Source of the DNA: HGM13006 sp964527315
GTDB taxonomy: Bacteria > Bacillota > Clostridia > Oscillospirales > Oscillospiraceae
Direction of reading: 5' to 3'
DNA length: 10,842 nt
Assembly (NCBI GenBank): GCA_964527315.1
Contig: CAZGOQ010000075.1
Location: 1 to 10,842, forward strand
Part shown: positions 1 to 6,067 of the stretch, piece by piece
Position numbering within the stretch: position 1 is the stretch's first letter
Layout: the number at the start of each line of letters is the position of its first letter
Position numbers and translations under genes: made by a program
Notes under the pieces: model-generated
Told to the model about the DNA's origin: nothing
Seen by the model: only the letters and a program-made list of their open reading frames with translations
The model's database searches: none

Positions 1-1
1 C

Positions 2-61
2 ACCCGTGAAAAGATGGCAGCCAACGCACGCCGCAAGGAAGCCGCTGCAAAGGCAAAATAA
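2..61 (+). CDS. C-terminal tail of an unidentified protein (partial)
   Basis: An open frame enters from the left edge and ends at TAA 59-61, giving 19 residues that finish in a Lys/Arg/Ala-rich tail (ending KEAAAKAK). Such basic tails occur on the cytoplasmic ends of membrane transporters and on many other proteins, so no family can be assigned. It ends 21 bases before iolE on the same strand, so it is probably the preceding gene of the same operon. An inositol transporter or another iol gene would fit the context, but that is inference only. Confidence 0.55.
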   Translation, partial: TREKMAANARRKEAAAKAK

Positions 62-82
62 GCTGCGTGAGGGAGGCACAAT

Positions 83-973
83 ATGTTTAATGATGTGAAA
101 GTAGGGATCGCTCCTATCGGATGGACAAATGACGACATGCCACAGTTGGGCGGGGAACTGACCTTTGAGCAAATGATTTCGGAAGCCGCATTGGCAGGCT
201 TTGAAGGTACAGAGGTCGGCGGCAAATTTCCGACGGATCCGACCGTATTGAAAAAAGCGCTTGATTTGCGCGGCATTCGAATTGCTTCGCAGTGGTGCTC
301 TACATTTCTATGCTCGACACCGTATGCGGAAAATGAAAAGGCATTTGTCAAGACATTGGACTTTTTGGAAGCTGTTGGTGCTGACCGCATCAATGTTTGT
401 GAGCTGACACGAAACCTGTTCGCAGAGAAATTCTCCATGTTCGGAAACAAGAAACCGATCGCATCGGAGGAGGAATGGGACAGCCTGTGCAGCGGTTTAA
501 ACAAACTGGGAAAGATCGCTGCGGACCGTGGTTTCAAGATGTGCTTCCACCACCATATGGCAACTGTCGTTCAGACCTTTGAGGAAACAAAGCGATTGAT
601 GGACAATACCGATCCACGATATGTATATCTGTGCTTTGATAGCGGACATTTCACCTTTTCAAAAGAGGATGCGGTCAGGGCAGCGAAGGAATTTGCTCCT
701 CGCATTGGTCATGTACATCTAAAAGACATTCGTCCGGACAAAATGGAACGTGCATATGCCGAAGGTTATCCATTCCGAAAGGCGGTTTTGGAGGGATGCT
801 TCACTGTACCGGGCGATGGCTGTGTGGATTTTGCAGGCATCTTTGCGGCATTACAGGATGCACAGTATGAGGGATGGCTCCTTGTGGAAGCCGAGCAGGA
901 TCCCGAAAAGGCAAACCCGTTTGAATATGCTTGTAAGGCGCGGGATTATATCCGTCAGATTGCAGGCATCTAG
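83..973 (+). CDS. iolE: Inosose dehydratase (myo-inosose-2 dehydratase) IolE
   Basis: This 296-residue protein is predicted to dehydrate 2-keto-myo-inositol (scyllo-inosose) to the diketone intermediate, the second step of myo-inositol catabolism in the cytoplasm. The N-terminal GIAPIGWTNDDMP (residues 8-20) is the hallmark opening of IolE proteins. The rest fits the xylose-isomerase-like TIM-barrel fold: HHH at 156-158, FDSGH at 185-189, GHVHLKD at 209-215 and VEAEQD at 268-273 supply the usual His/Asp/Glu metal and substrate ligands. Length is normal for the family. The ATG start has GGGAGG (71-76) six bases upstream. It follows the tail of another gene by 21 bases, so it is probably distal in an operon that continues to the left. 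No other iol gene follows; the region to the right is a degenerate mobile-element area. Confidence 0.93.
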   Translation: MFNDVKVGIAPIGWTNDDMPQLGGELTFEQMISEAALAGFEGTEVGGKFPTDPTVLKKALDLRGIRIASQWCSTFLCSTPYAENEKAFVKTLDFLEAVGADRINVCELTRNLFAEKFSMFGNKKPIASEEEWDSLCSGLNKLGKIAADRGFKMCFHHHMATVVQTFEETKRLMDNTDPRYVYLCFDSGHFTFSKEDAVRAAKEFAPRIGHVHLKDIRPDKMERAYAEGYPFRKAVLEGCFTVPGDGCVDFAGIFAALQDAQYEGWLLVEAEQDPEKANPFEYACKARDYIRQIAGI

Positions 974-1004
974 TCTGATTCTCTCTTTTCTTCTTTATAC
1001 ACGC

Positions 1005-1053
1005 TTTGGATTTACAGAATATAGACTTACGCAGTCTTTTCTGTAAATTCAAA
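1005..1053. repeat. Long imperfect inverted repeat downstream of iolE
   Basis: The arms TTTGGATTTACAGAA (1005-1019) and TTCTGTAAATTCAAA (1039-1053) pair over 15 positions with one G/T position. A second small stem, AGACT (1023-1027) with AGTCT (1033-1037) around TACGC, stacks inside. It lies 32 bases after the iolE stop and could end or protect the iolE transcript. There is no T-run after the right arm, so it is not a classic intrinsic terminator. It could also be the end of a small mobile element, since a transposase relic starts just to the right. Confidence 0.6.
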
Positions 1054-1105
1054 GTGAATCCATATTAACAGTCACCAGATGATTGACGGCTCCACCAGTA
1101 TTTGA

Positions 1106-1482
1106 CATGCTGGCACTCAATACCATAAAGGCTGCAGACACACCACGATCATCATTGGTTTGGAGAACGGCCACATCCTTCGGATCGCTTATGGCAAGAA
1201 GAAGCAGGTTGTCCATGACTTCATTGACCATGTTGAACTTGCATGGATGGACAGTGTTGAAGCCGTGGCCTGTGACATGAACGCTGATTTTCAAGAGGAT
1301 TTTGAAGAGCGATGCTCGCACATCCAGCCGGTCTTTGACTACTTCCATATTGTCAGAACTTCAACCATAAGGTGGTGGATGAAGTCCGGAGATACGAACA
1401 GATACGGATGCTGAAAGAAGGCGACATTATCACCGAGTTCAGCAATCGTCAGGTCAATCTGAAAGCGGCGCAGGATGAATAA
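1106..1482 (+). pseudogene. Degenerate ISL3-type transposase fragment
   Basis: The frame 1106-1354 encodes HKGCRHTTIIIGLENGHILR (from 1124) and then a stretch ending in QPVFDYFHIV. From memory this resembles the DDE catalytic middle of ISL3-type transposases. After GTC (1352-1354) the match jumps to another frame at 1357 (NFNHKVVDEVRRYEQIRMLKEGD). Restoring one A in GTCAGAAC, to read valine-lysine-asparagine, joins the two, so a one-base deletion is the likely lesion. A second lesion lies near 1112-1124, where the segment expected before HKG is shortened and out of frame, with a stop at 1103. The N-terminal zinc-binding part and most of the C-terminus are missing; after about 1420 the frame runs to TAA 1480 with no match I recognise. 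The core 1124-1405 is the confident part. It is inactive. Confidence 0.75.
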
Positions 1483-1534
1483 GTTTGGGGTTCTGCACTA
1501 AGGTATAACCAAATATAGGTCATATTCATAAAGA

Positions 1535-1573
1535 CTGCGGGTGCGCTCTTCGGGATGCTTGCAGCCTTTTTTT
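1535..1573 (+). terminator. Possible weak intrinsic terminator
   Basis: CTGCGGGTG (1535-1543) can pair with TGCTTGCAG (1556-1564) over nine positions, about four of them G-T. CC and seven T residues follow (1567-1573). The T-run is typical, but the stem is wobble-rich. It could end read-through from the iolE or transposase side before the marR promoter. Confidence 0.35.
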
Positions 1574-1633
1574 GTTCTACGGCCGCTATTTGTGACCTTA
1601 CTGTAAATGCGATGTAAAAGTTCTGATACGCTA

Positions 1634-1662
1634 TTGACAGGCGACCACAGCAGTGATATGAT
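1634..1662 (+). promoter_or_regulatory. Near-consensus sigma-A promoter for marR-MATE
   Basis: A perfect -35 TTGACA (1634-1639) and a -10 TATGAT (1657-1662, one mismatch to TATAAT) are separated by exactly 17 bases. Transcription would start at about 1668-1670, giving a leader of about 120 bases before the MarR start codon. Confidence 0.8.
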
Positions 1663-1668
1663 AAAGTT

Positions 1669-1690
1669 CGCAAGCGATACTTCGCTTGCG
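1669..1690. promoter_or_regulatory. Perfect palindrome at the marR transcription start
   Basis: CGCAAGCGA (1669-1677) and TCGCTTGCG (1682-1690) are perfect inverted 9-base arms around TACT. It begins at the predicted start of transcription, seven bases after the -10. As DNA it is well placed to be an autoregulatory MarR operator; as RNA it would form a stable 5'-end hairpin. ATTTTA after the second arm is too weak to call it a terminator. Confidence 0.6.
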
Positions 1691-1729
1691 ATTTTAATTG
1701 ATTGCGAAAACCAAGTGAAATTGCTGGTA

Positions 1730-1786
1730 ATGGCCCTTATAGGACCAGCTTACGCCACCGGTTCAGACAACGTTTGGGGGTTTTAA
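1730..1786 (+). CDS. Possible 18-residue leader peptide upstream of marR
   Basis: ATG 1730 opens an 18-codon frame (MALIGPAYATGSDNVWGF) that stops at TAA 1784-1786, two bases before the MarR start codon. The MarR ribosome site GGGGG (1776-1780) lies inside its last codons, so its translation would affect MarR initiation. The start codon sits in a potential stem formed by CTGGT (1724-1728) and CCT (1735-1737) with AGGACCAG (1741-1748). No good ribosome site precedes it, so it may be chance. Position is the main argument; I do not recognise the peptide. Confidence 0.3.
   Translation: MALIGPAYATGSDNVWGF
1776..1780 (+). promoter_or_regulatory. Ribosome site that sets the MarR start
   Basis: GGGGG lies eight bases before ATG 1789. 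It supports this ATG over the in-frame TTG at 1702, which has no ribosome site and would add 29 basic residues not typical of MarR proteins. Confidence 0.6.
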
Positions 1787-1788
1787 AA

Positions 1789-2235
1789 ATGATAGAGGTT
1801 TCTCAATTCAAAACAGCGACCAAGTTGGTGCAGCTTGGAAATGCCGTCACCTATTTCAGAAACATCAAGGAGAAGGAAATCGGACTGACGTCAGTCCAGA
1901 GCGACGCGATGCGCGCGATTTTAGAGAATCCGGGAATTACTGCCGTTATGCTGAAAGAAAAAATGAGATTATCACAGTCCACCATAGCCGGCATTCTCTC
2001 CCGCTTGGAGCGCAAGGGGATTATCATGAAATCGGCTGACAAAAACGACGGAAGAAAAGCAATTCTTTCCGCCACCAAATTAGGGGAAGAACTGGCGGAA
2101 TCTTTGAAGATGACTGCGCTTGAAACGCAACGTGAACTTACATTGGGAATGAATGATGATGAAAAAAGAGAATTTGACCGGCTGCTGCAAATAGCTCTTG
2201 ACAATATGCACGCAATCCGTGCGGAAAAGGGATGA
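1789..2235 (+). CDS. MarR family transcriptional regulator
   Basis: This 148-residue protein has the usual size for a MarR-type winged-helix repressor. Helical dimerisation segments flank a DNA-binding core: LTSVQSDAMRAILENPGI (33-50), a helix-turn-helix at about 51-75 ending in AGILSRLERKG, and a wing with the DGRK motif at 87-90 before LSATKLGEEL. MarR proteins usually repress their own operon and release DNA on binding small phenolic or toxic compounds. Here the MATE gene follows after seven bases, and a perfect palindrome lies at the predicted transcription start. The likely role is local control of the efflux pump; the inducer cannot be read from the sequence. The chosen ATG starts just before the first conserved helix and has GGGGG eight bases upstream. 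Confidence 0.88.
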   Translation: MIEVSQFKTATKLVQLGNAVTYFRNIKEKEIGLTSVQSDAMRAILENPGITAVMLKEKMRLSQSTIAGILSRLERKGIIMKSADKNDGRKAILSATKLGEELAESLKMTALETQRELTLGMNDDEKREFDRLLQIALDNMHAIRAEKG

Positions 2236-2242
2236 ATGATTT

Positions 2243-3598
2243 ATGGATAATAACACGGAAATATTTGAAACCATGCCGGTAAACAAGGCTCTCGCAAAGC
2301 TGGCAATACCGACAATTATCAGCCAGCTTATCACCATGATTTACAATTTGGCCGATACCTTTTTTGTGGGACAGACGAACGATCCGCTCAAGGTTGCTGC
2401 CGTATCGGTGGCAAGCGTGCTGTTCTTTTTGCTGACCGCATGGGCAAATCTGTTTGGCATTGGCGGTGGAAGTCTAATGTCCCAGCTGTTGGGGGAAAAA
2501 GACGAACAGGGCGCAAAGGAAATATGCGCTGTCAGTATGTATGGTACAATTATCATCTCGGGAATTTACGCCTTGCTGTGCTTTGTCCTGAGAATGCCAC
2601 TTCTGGGATTAGTGGGAGCTACGGAGAACACGATTGATTATGCGGCGTCTTACACGCTGTTCGCCATCGTGATTGGTGGCATTCCCGCGACCATGTGCAT
2701 GGCGATGTCCCATCTTTTACGGAACGCCGGTTACGCGAGACAGGCCGGCTTCGGCGTCGGGATGGGCGGCGTTTTGAACATCGTGCTTGACCCGCTCTTT
2801 ATGTTCGTCATCCTGCCGGAGGGAAACGAGGTCGCCGGAGCGGCTATTGCCACGATGCTTTCCAACATAATCGCAATGATTTACTGCGCGGCAGTGTTCT
2901 TCCGCCTACGGAAAAAGTCGGTTCTCTCCTTTTCGCCCCGTAATGCTGTTCGCGGCGCAAAACGGCTGGGTAAAATTTTAACGATCGGCCTCCCGTCCGC
3001 CGTCAGCAGTTTTCTTGTCAGTGTCACAATAATGATCACAAACGGTCTGTACGCCACCTACAGCGACACGGCGGTAGCCGCCAACGGGATCTTCAAAAAG
3101 CTTGAAATGTTCCCGCTGAATGTGAGCGTCGGCCTATGCCAGGGCCTGATCCCCCTGGTGGCCTATAATTACGCCGCCGGCAACCATAAGCGCATGACGG
3201 ACGCCATCCGCTGCGCCCGGAACGCAGGGTTGGTCTTTAACCTAATTTGCCTTGTCATCTTTGAACTTTTTGCCAATCAGATCGCCGGACTATTTATTGA
3301 CGAACCGGAAACTGTCCAACTGGCCGCAAATTTTGTACGGATCGGATTTTTGGTCACACCGATCCTGTTTTACAATAAAAAGATATGCTACACATTCCAG
3401 GCGATGGGAGACGGCGGAAAATCCCTGCTTGTGACCCTTTGCAGGGAGGGATTATTCAACATACCTGTACTCTTTTTGATGAACGCTATTTTTGGAATGT
3501 ACGGCGTTGCCTGGACGCAGATTGTGGCGGATGCGATAACCTTGATTATTTCGGTCTTCCTTTACCGTGGCCTTGTGAAAAAACTGAAAAAAGTATAA
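2243..3598 (+). CDS. MATE family multidrug/cation-coupled efflux pump
   Basis: This 451-residue inner-membrane protein is of typical MATE length, with about 12 hydrophobic segments. The N-terminus carries the family signature: KALAKLAIPTIISQLI, then MIYNLADTFFVGQ (about residues 32-44). The LFGIGGGSLMSQLLGE segment (71-86) and its half-repeat equivalent around VGLCQGLIPLVAYNYAAGN also fit. MATE pumps export cationic drugs, dyes or metabolites using Na+ or H+ gradients; the substrate here is unknown. The start codon lies seven bases after the marR stop, with AAAAGGGATGA upstream, so the two genes are translationally linked. The gene ends in KKLKKV at TAA 3596-3598 and no clear terminator follows. 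The middle of the gene looks more G+C-rich by eye than its neighbours, which could reflect transfer; this was not computed. Confidence 0.92.
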   Translation: MDNNTEIFETMPVNKALAKLAIPTIISQLITMIYNLADTFFVGQTNDPLKVAAVSVASVLFFLLTAWANLFGIGGGSLMSQLLGEKDEQGAKEICAVSMYGTIIISGIYALLCFVLRMPLLGLVGATENTIDYAASYTLFAIVIGGIPATMCMAMSHLLRNAGYARQAGFGVGMGGVLNIVLDPLFMFVILPEGNEVAGAAIATMLSNIIAMIYCAAVFFRLRKKSVLSFSPRNAVRGAKRLGKILTIGLPSAVSSFLVSVTIMITNGLYATYSDTAVAANGIFKKLEMFPLNVSVGLCQGLIPLVAYNYAAGNHKRMTDAIRCARNAGLVFNLICLVIFELFANQIAGLFIDEPETVQLAANFVRIGFLVTPILFYNKKICYTFQAMGDGGKSLLVTLCREGLFNIPVLFLMNAIFGMYGVAWTQIVADAITLIISVFLYRGLVKKLKKV

Positions 3599-3630
3599 CA
3601 GTCTGTAGATGGAGTGAAATCTCATAGCAT

Positions 3631-3729
3631 ATGATGCAGGGATTTCGTCATGAGCTGCCAGCGTTAGAGGAAAGCGGCTTTCAAATCCGTCATTTTTGGC
3701 AACAGGCTGGCATAACTCAATCTGGGTAA
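3631..3729 (+). other. Small open frame in the MATE-TauE spacer, possible interspersed repeat
   Basis: ATG 3631 opens a 32-codon frame (starting MMQGFRHELPALEESG) ending at TAA 3727. A second frame over the same bases, entered after TGA 3651, stays open from about 3654 to 3750. There is no convincing ribosome site, and GAAATC/GATTTC at 3616-3646 can pair. Two open frames with no coding signal suggest a short interspersed repeat or gene relic rather than a real gene. I do not recognise either peptide firmly. Confidence 0.25.
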
Positions 3730-3744
3730 AAAAGAAGAGCAATA

Positions 3745-3750
3745 TATAAT
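3745..3750 (+). promoter_or_regulatory. Possible -10 element for the TauE/SafE gene
   Basis: A perfect TATAAT lies 36 bases before the ATG at 3787. No good -35 is seen at 16-18 bases upstream (CTGGGT at 3722-3727), so the promoter call is tentative. The gene may instead be read through from MATE, whose stop is 188 bases away. Confidence 0.35.
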
Positions 3751-3786
3751 GGTAAGTCTGTCGAACATCTTCTAAGAGGGTATATA

Positions 3787-4563
3787 ATGAGCGTGTTTTT
3801 TAAGGTGATTGTGACTTTTTTTGCAGGAATGGGCGCCGGCCTTGGAACGGGCTTTGCGGGAATGAGCGCTGCAGCTGTGATTACCCCAATGCTTGTGACG
3901 TTCCTCGATGTGGATCCATATATGGCAGTCGGGATTGCGTTATCCTCCGATGTTCTTGCAAGCGCGGTATCCGCTTATACATATGGCAAGAACGAAAATC
4001 TGGATGTGAAAAATGGTCTTGTTATGATGGCAAGTGTGCTGGTTTTCACTGTAGTGGGTAGTTACATTTCCAGCCTGGTTCCATCTGTGGCCATGGGTAA
4101 CTTTTCTGTATGTATGACATTCCTCATTGGAATTAAATTCATTGTAAAGCCCGTCATGACAACAAAAGAATCCATGGCGAAAGTTCCCGCGAAGAAACGA
4201 ATGGTGCAGTCTCTGTTGAGCGGTATGCTGATTGGATTTATCTGCGGTTTCGTTGGAGCTGGCGGAGGAATGATGATGCTTTTTATTCTTACCAGCGTTC
4301 TTGGATATGAATTAAAAACAGCGGTCGGAACTAGCGTATTTATTATGACATTCACAGCGTTGACGGGAGCAGTTTCGCATTTTTCCATGGCTGGAGCTCC
4401 AGACATTTCTATTCTTGTTCTATGTATCGTGTTTACATTTATATGGGCGCGGATTGCGGCGGTAATTGCGAACAAGGCAAAGCCCAAAACGCTGAACCGT
4501 GTATCCGGTGTAATACTTGTGGTATTGGGTATAGTGGTTATGGGATTCTCGCTAATAGATTAA
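3787..4563 (+). CDS. TauE/SafE family (TSUP) membrane permease
   Basis: This 258-residue protein has about seven or eight hydrophobic segments and the two glycine-rich half-repeats of TauE/SafE proteins. The first is FAGMGAGLGTGFAGMSAAAV (12-31) and the second is GFICGFVGAGGGMMML (150-165), followed by AVGTSVFIMTFTALTGAVSH (179-198). Members export or import sulfonates, sulfite, sulfoacetate or related organic anions, but this large family gives no reliable substrate prediction. The ATG has AAGAGGG six bases upstream. No sulfur or taurine genes lie nearby, so the context does not suggest a substrate. Confidence 0.88.
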   Translation: MSVFFKVIVTFFAGMGAGLGTGFAGMSAAAVITPMLVTFLDVDPYMAVGIALSSDVLASAVSAYTYGKNENLDVKNGLVMMASVLVFTVVGSYISSLVPSVAMGNFSVCMTFLIGIKFIVKPVMTTKESMAKVPAKKRMVQSLLSGMLIGFICGFVGAGGGMMMLFILTSVLGYELKTAVGTSVFIMTFTALTGAVSHFSMAGAPDISILVLCIVFTFIWARIAAVIANKAKPKTLNRVSGVILVVLGIVVMGFSLID

Positions 4564-4653
4564 TAGATTTCGAAAGCGTCCCAACGTATCTCCGCGCCTC
4601 CTTTGTAATAGTACAGCCGAATGCGTGCTATCCACGAATGCGGACAGGCTTAT

Positions 4654-4681
4654 TTGTTTATTCATATTGATATTTTATCAT
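4654..4681 (+). promoter_or_regulatory. Weak candidate promoter for the deacetylase/ATP-grasp operon
   Basis: TTGTTT (4654-4659) and TATCAT (4676-4681) are 16 bases apart in a very A+T-rich stretch. Transcription from here would start near 4688, about 95 bases before the TTG start. A TTGACA at 4685-4690 has no -10 at the right distance. The palindrome CGCAT-T-ATGCG (4696-4706) lies just downstream of the predicted start. Confidence 0.35.
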
Positions 4682-4769
4682 ATTTTGACAAGCTTCGCAT
4701 TATGCGGTGTTGCCATATATAAGTCAAAAGACACCATACCTAGCTTGTAAGCCAGTTTGAAAGCAGAAC

Positions 4770-4776
4770 AGGAGGG
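4770..4776 (+). promoter_or_regulatory. Ribosome site that sets a TTG start
   Basis: AGGAGGG lies seven bases before TTG 4784-4786. It identifies this TTG as the deacetylase start rather than the in-frame TTG at 4757, which lies upstream of the ribosome site. Confidence 0.8.
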
Positions 4777-4783
4777 AGTTACT

Positions 4784-6067
4784 TTGATAACAGGACTATA
4801 TAATTTCGCCAGGGACATAAACCACAAGCGGAAGGAATTGCAGTGGCAGCAAAATGGCAGACGCCTGTCGAGCGTACGACGAATTGAACGGGTATACCCG
4901 ATAAAAGGGAAACGAATTGTCGCAATGACATTTGACGATGGCCCTTGCGCAAAGGATTTTATGGGCAAGGGCAAGGGACTGACCGAGACCCTTTTGGACA
5001 TTCTTGCTGCATACGGAGCGAAAGCTACCTTTGACATTATCGGAACCACCGAGGGAAATTACCCGGATGAGGCCGGAGAAAAAGGCTCCTCGGCGTTTGG
5101 AGGAATCAGATATGACCACTATCCCTGCTTTGGGGAGGATCTACTGGCCGGGGCAAAAAACCAGCGGGAGCTTGTGCAGAGGATCATTGACGAAGGGCAT
5201 GAGCTGGCAAGCCATACCTGGCAGCATCGTCTTTTCGGACGAAAAAGATTGCTTTACGGAAAGCGTGTTCCGCTTCAATCTATGAACGAGGTATTGCAGG
5301 ATTTAAACACCCTGCATACGTATATTCAAAATGATTTTTCCTATGAGATCAGCTTGGCCCGTCCGCCGCACTATGTCGATGCGGTGTCCGGCGGCGGCAG
5401 CGTCTATGACGCTTACCGTGTGATGGGTTATCAGTACCTTGCGGCGAGCTTCGATGGCGATGGCTGGCAACCGGGCAGCAGCTACGAGGACGAGGTTGAA
5501 AAGATGATTGCGCCAATGAGAAAGCTACTTGCGGAAGACCCTGATGCGCTGAACGGTCAGATCATCTTTCAAAAAGACGGCTGCAACATGAATTTACGTA
5601 CTCCTGTGGAAGATGCTTTGCCGGTGCAGCTGAAAATGCTGACAGAGCTTGGATATCAGGTGGTGACCGTCTCGGAGCTTTTAGAGCAGACACCGTTTCT
5701 GGATCTTTCGCCTGAAAGCCCTGCGATGCCCTATGTGAAGAAATTATTGAAGAAGGGGCACATAGTGGGGTATCAGAACAATACCTTCCACGGTGAGCGG
5801 GCGCTGACAAAAAGAGAAGCGCTCCTTATGCTTGCGGACGAAAACACCGTCAGAGTAGGCGGAGGAGATCTGATCCCCAAGACAGCAGCTAGGTATCAAA
5901 TTCACTCGGTCTCAGGCAATGATCTTCTTGATTTGGCAGCTTCAGAGGGAATAGAAGTCGATAAGAACGCGTTGAAGGATAAGCAAGAAGTATGCCGGGA
6001 AGATGCCGTAGCGCTGATTGCGGGACTTGTCCAAAAGCATGAAAAGGACGACGGAGGGTCGGTATGA
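4784..6067 (+). CDS. NodB-type polysaccharide deacetylase with SLH-like C-terminal repeats
   Basis: Read from TTG 4784 the protein has 427 residues. A NodB homology domain spans about 44-300: TFDDGP (49-54, the catalytic base and metal Asp), HTWQH (144-148, the metal His pair), RPPHY (193-197) and DGDGW (224-228). The fifth motif, usually Leu-x-His, reads FQKDG (262-266), with Lys where the catalytic His is expected. An insert with DHYPCFGED separates motifs 1 and 2. Residues about 314-351 (PAMPYVKKLLKKGHIVGYQN onward to LTKREALLML) match an SLH repeat, and about 373-418 looks like a degenerate second one. SLH repeats usually anchor proteins to cell-wall polymers, but the N-terminus has no hydrophobic signal segment. 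NodB enzymes remove N- or O-acetyl groups from glycans or small molecules; the substrate is unknown. It overlaps the next gene by ATGA, so the two products probably work together. Confidence 0.85.
   Translation: MITGLYNFARDINHKRKELQWQQNGRRLSSVRRIERVYPIKGKRIVAMTFDDGPCAKDFMGKGKGLTETLLDILAAYGAKATFDIIGTTEGNYPDEAGEKGSSAFGGIRYDHYPCFGEDLLAGAKNQRELVQRIIDEGHELASHTWQHRLFGRKRLLYGKRVPLQSMNEVLQDLNTLHTYIQNDFSYEISLARPPHYVDAVSGGGSVYDAYRVMGYQYLAASFDGDGWQPGSSYEDEVEKMIAPMRKLLAEDPDALNGQIIFQKDGCNMNLRTPVEDALPVQLKMLTELGYQVVTVSELLEQTPFLDLSPESPAMPYVKKLLKKGHIVGYQNNTFHGERALTKREALLMLADENTVRVGGGDLIPKTAARYQIHSVSGNDLLDLAASEGIEVDKNALKDKQEVCREDAVALIAGLVQKHEKDDGGSV

Noticed and set aside
1449..1673. 74-codon minus-strand frame in the gene-poor region
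   Set aside because: No recognisable domain and no ribosome site, and it covers the plus-strand promoter and terminator-like hairpin.
1702..1788. Upstream TTG start for the MarR protein
   Set aside because: It would add 29 basic residues not seen in MarR proteins and has no ribosome site; ATG 1789 has GGGGG at a good distance.
4062..4487. 141-codon minus-strand frame
   Set aside because: Shadow of the TauE/SafE gene, which has intact glycine-rich motifs in the other strand.
4685..4722. TTGACA with TATATAA as a promoter for the deacetylase operon
   Set aside because: The gap of 25 bases between TTGACA (4685-4690) and the TATATA at 4716 is too long for sigma-A.
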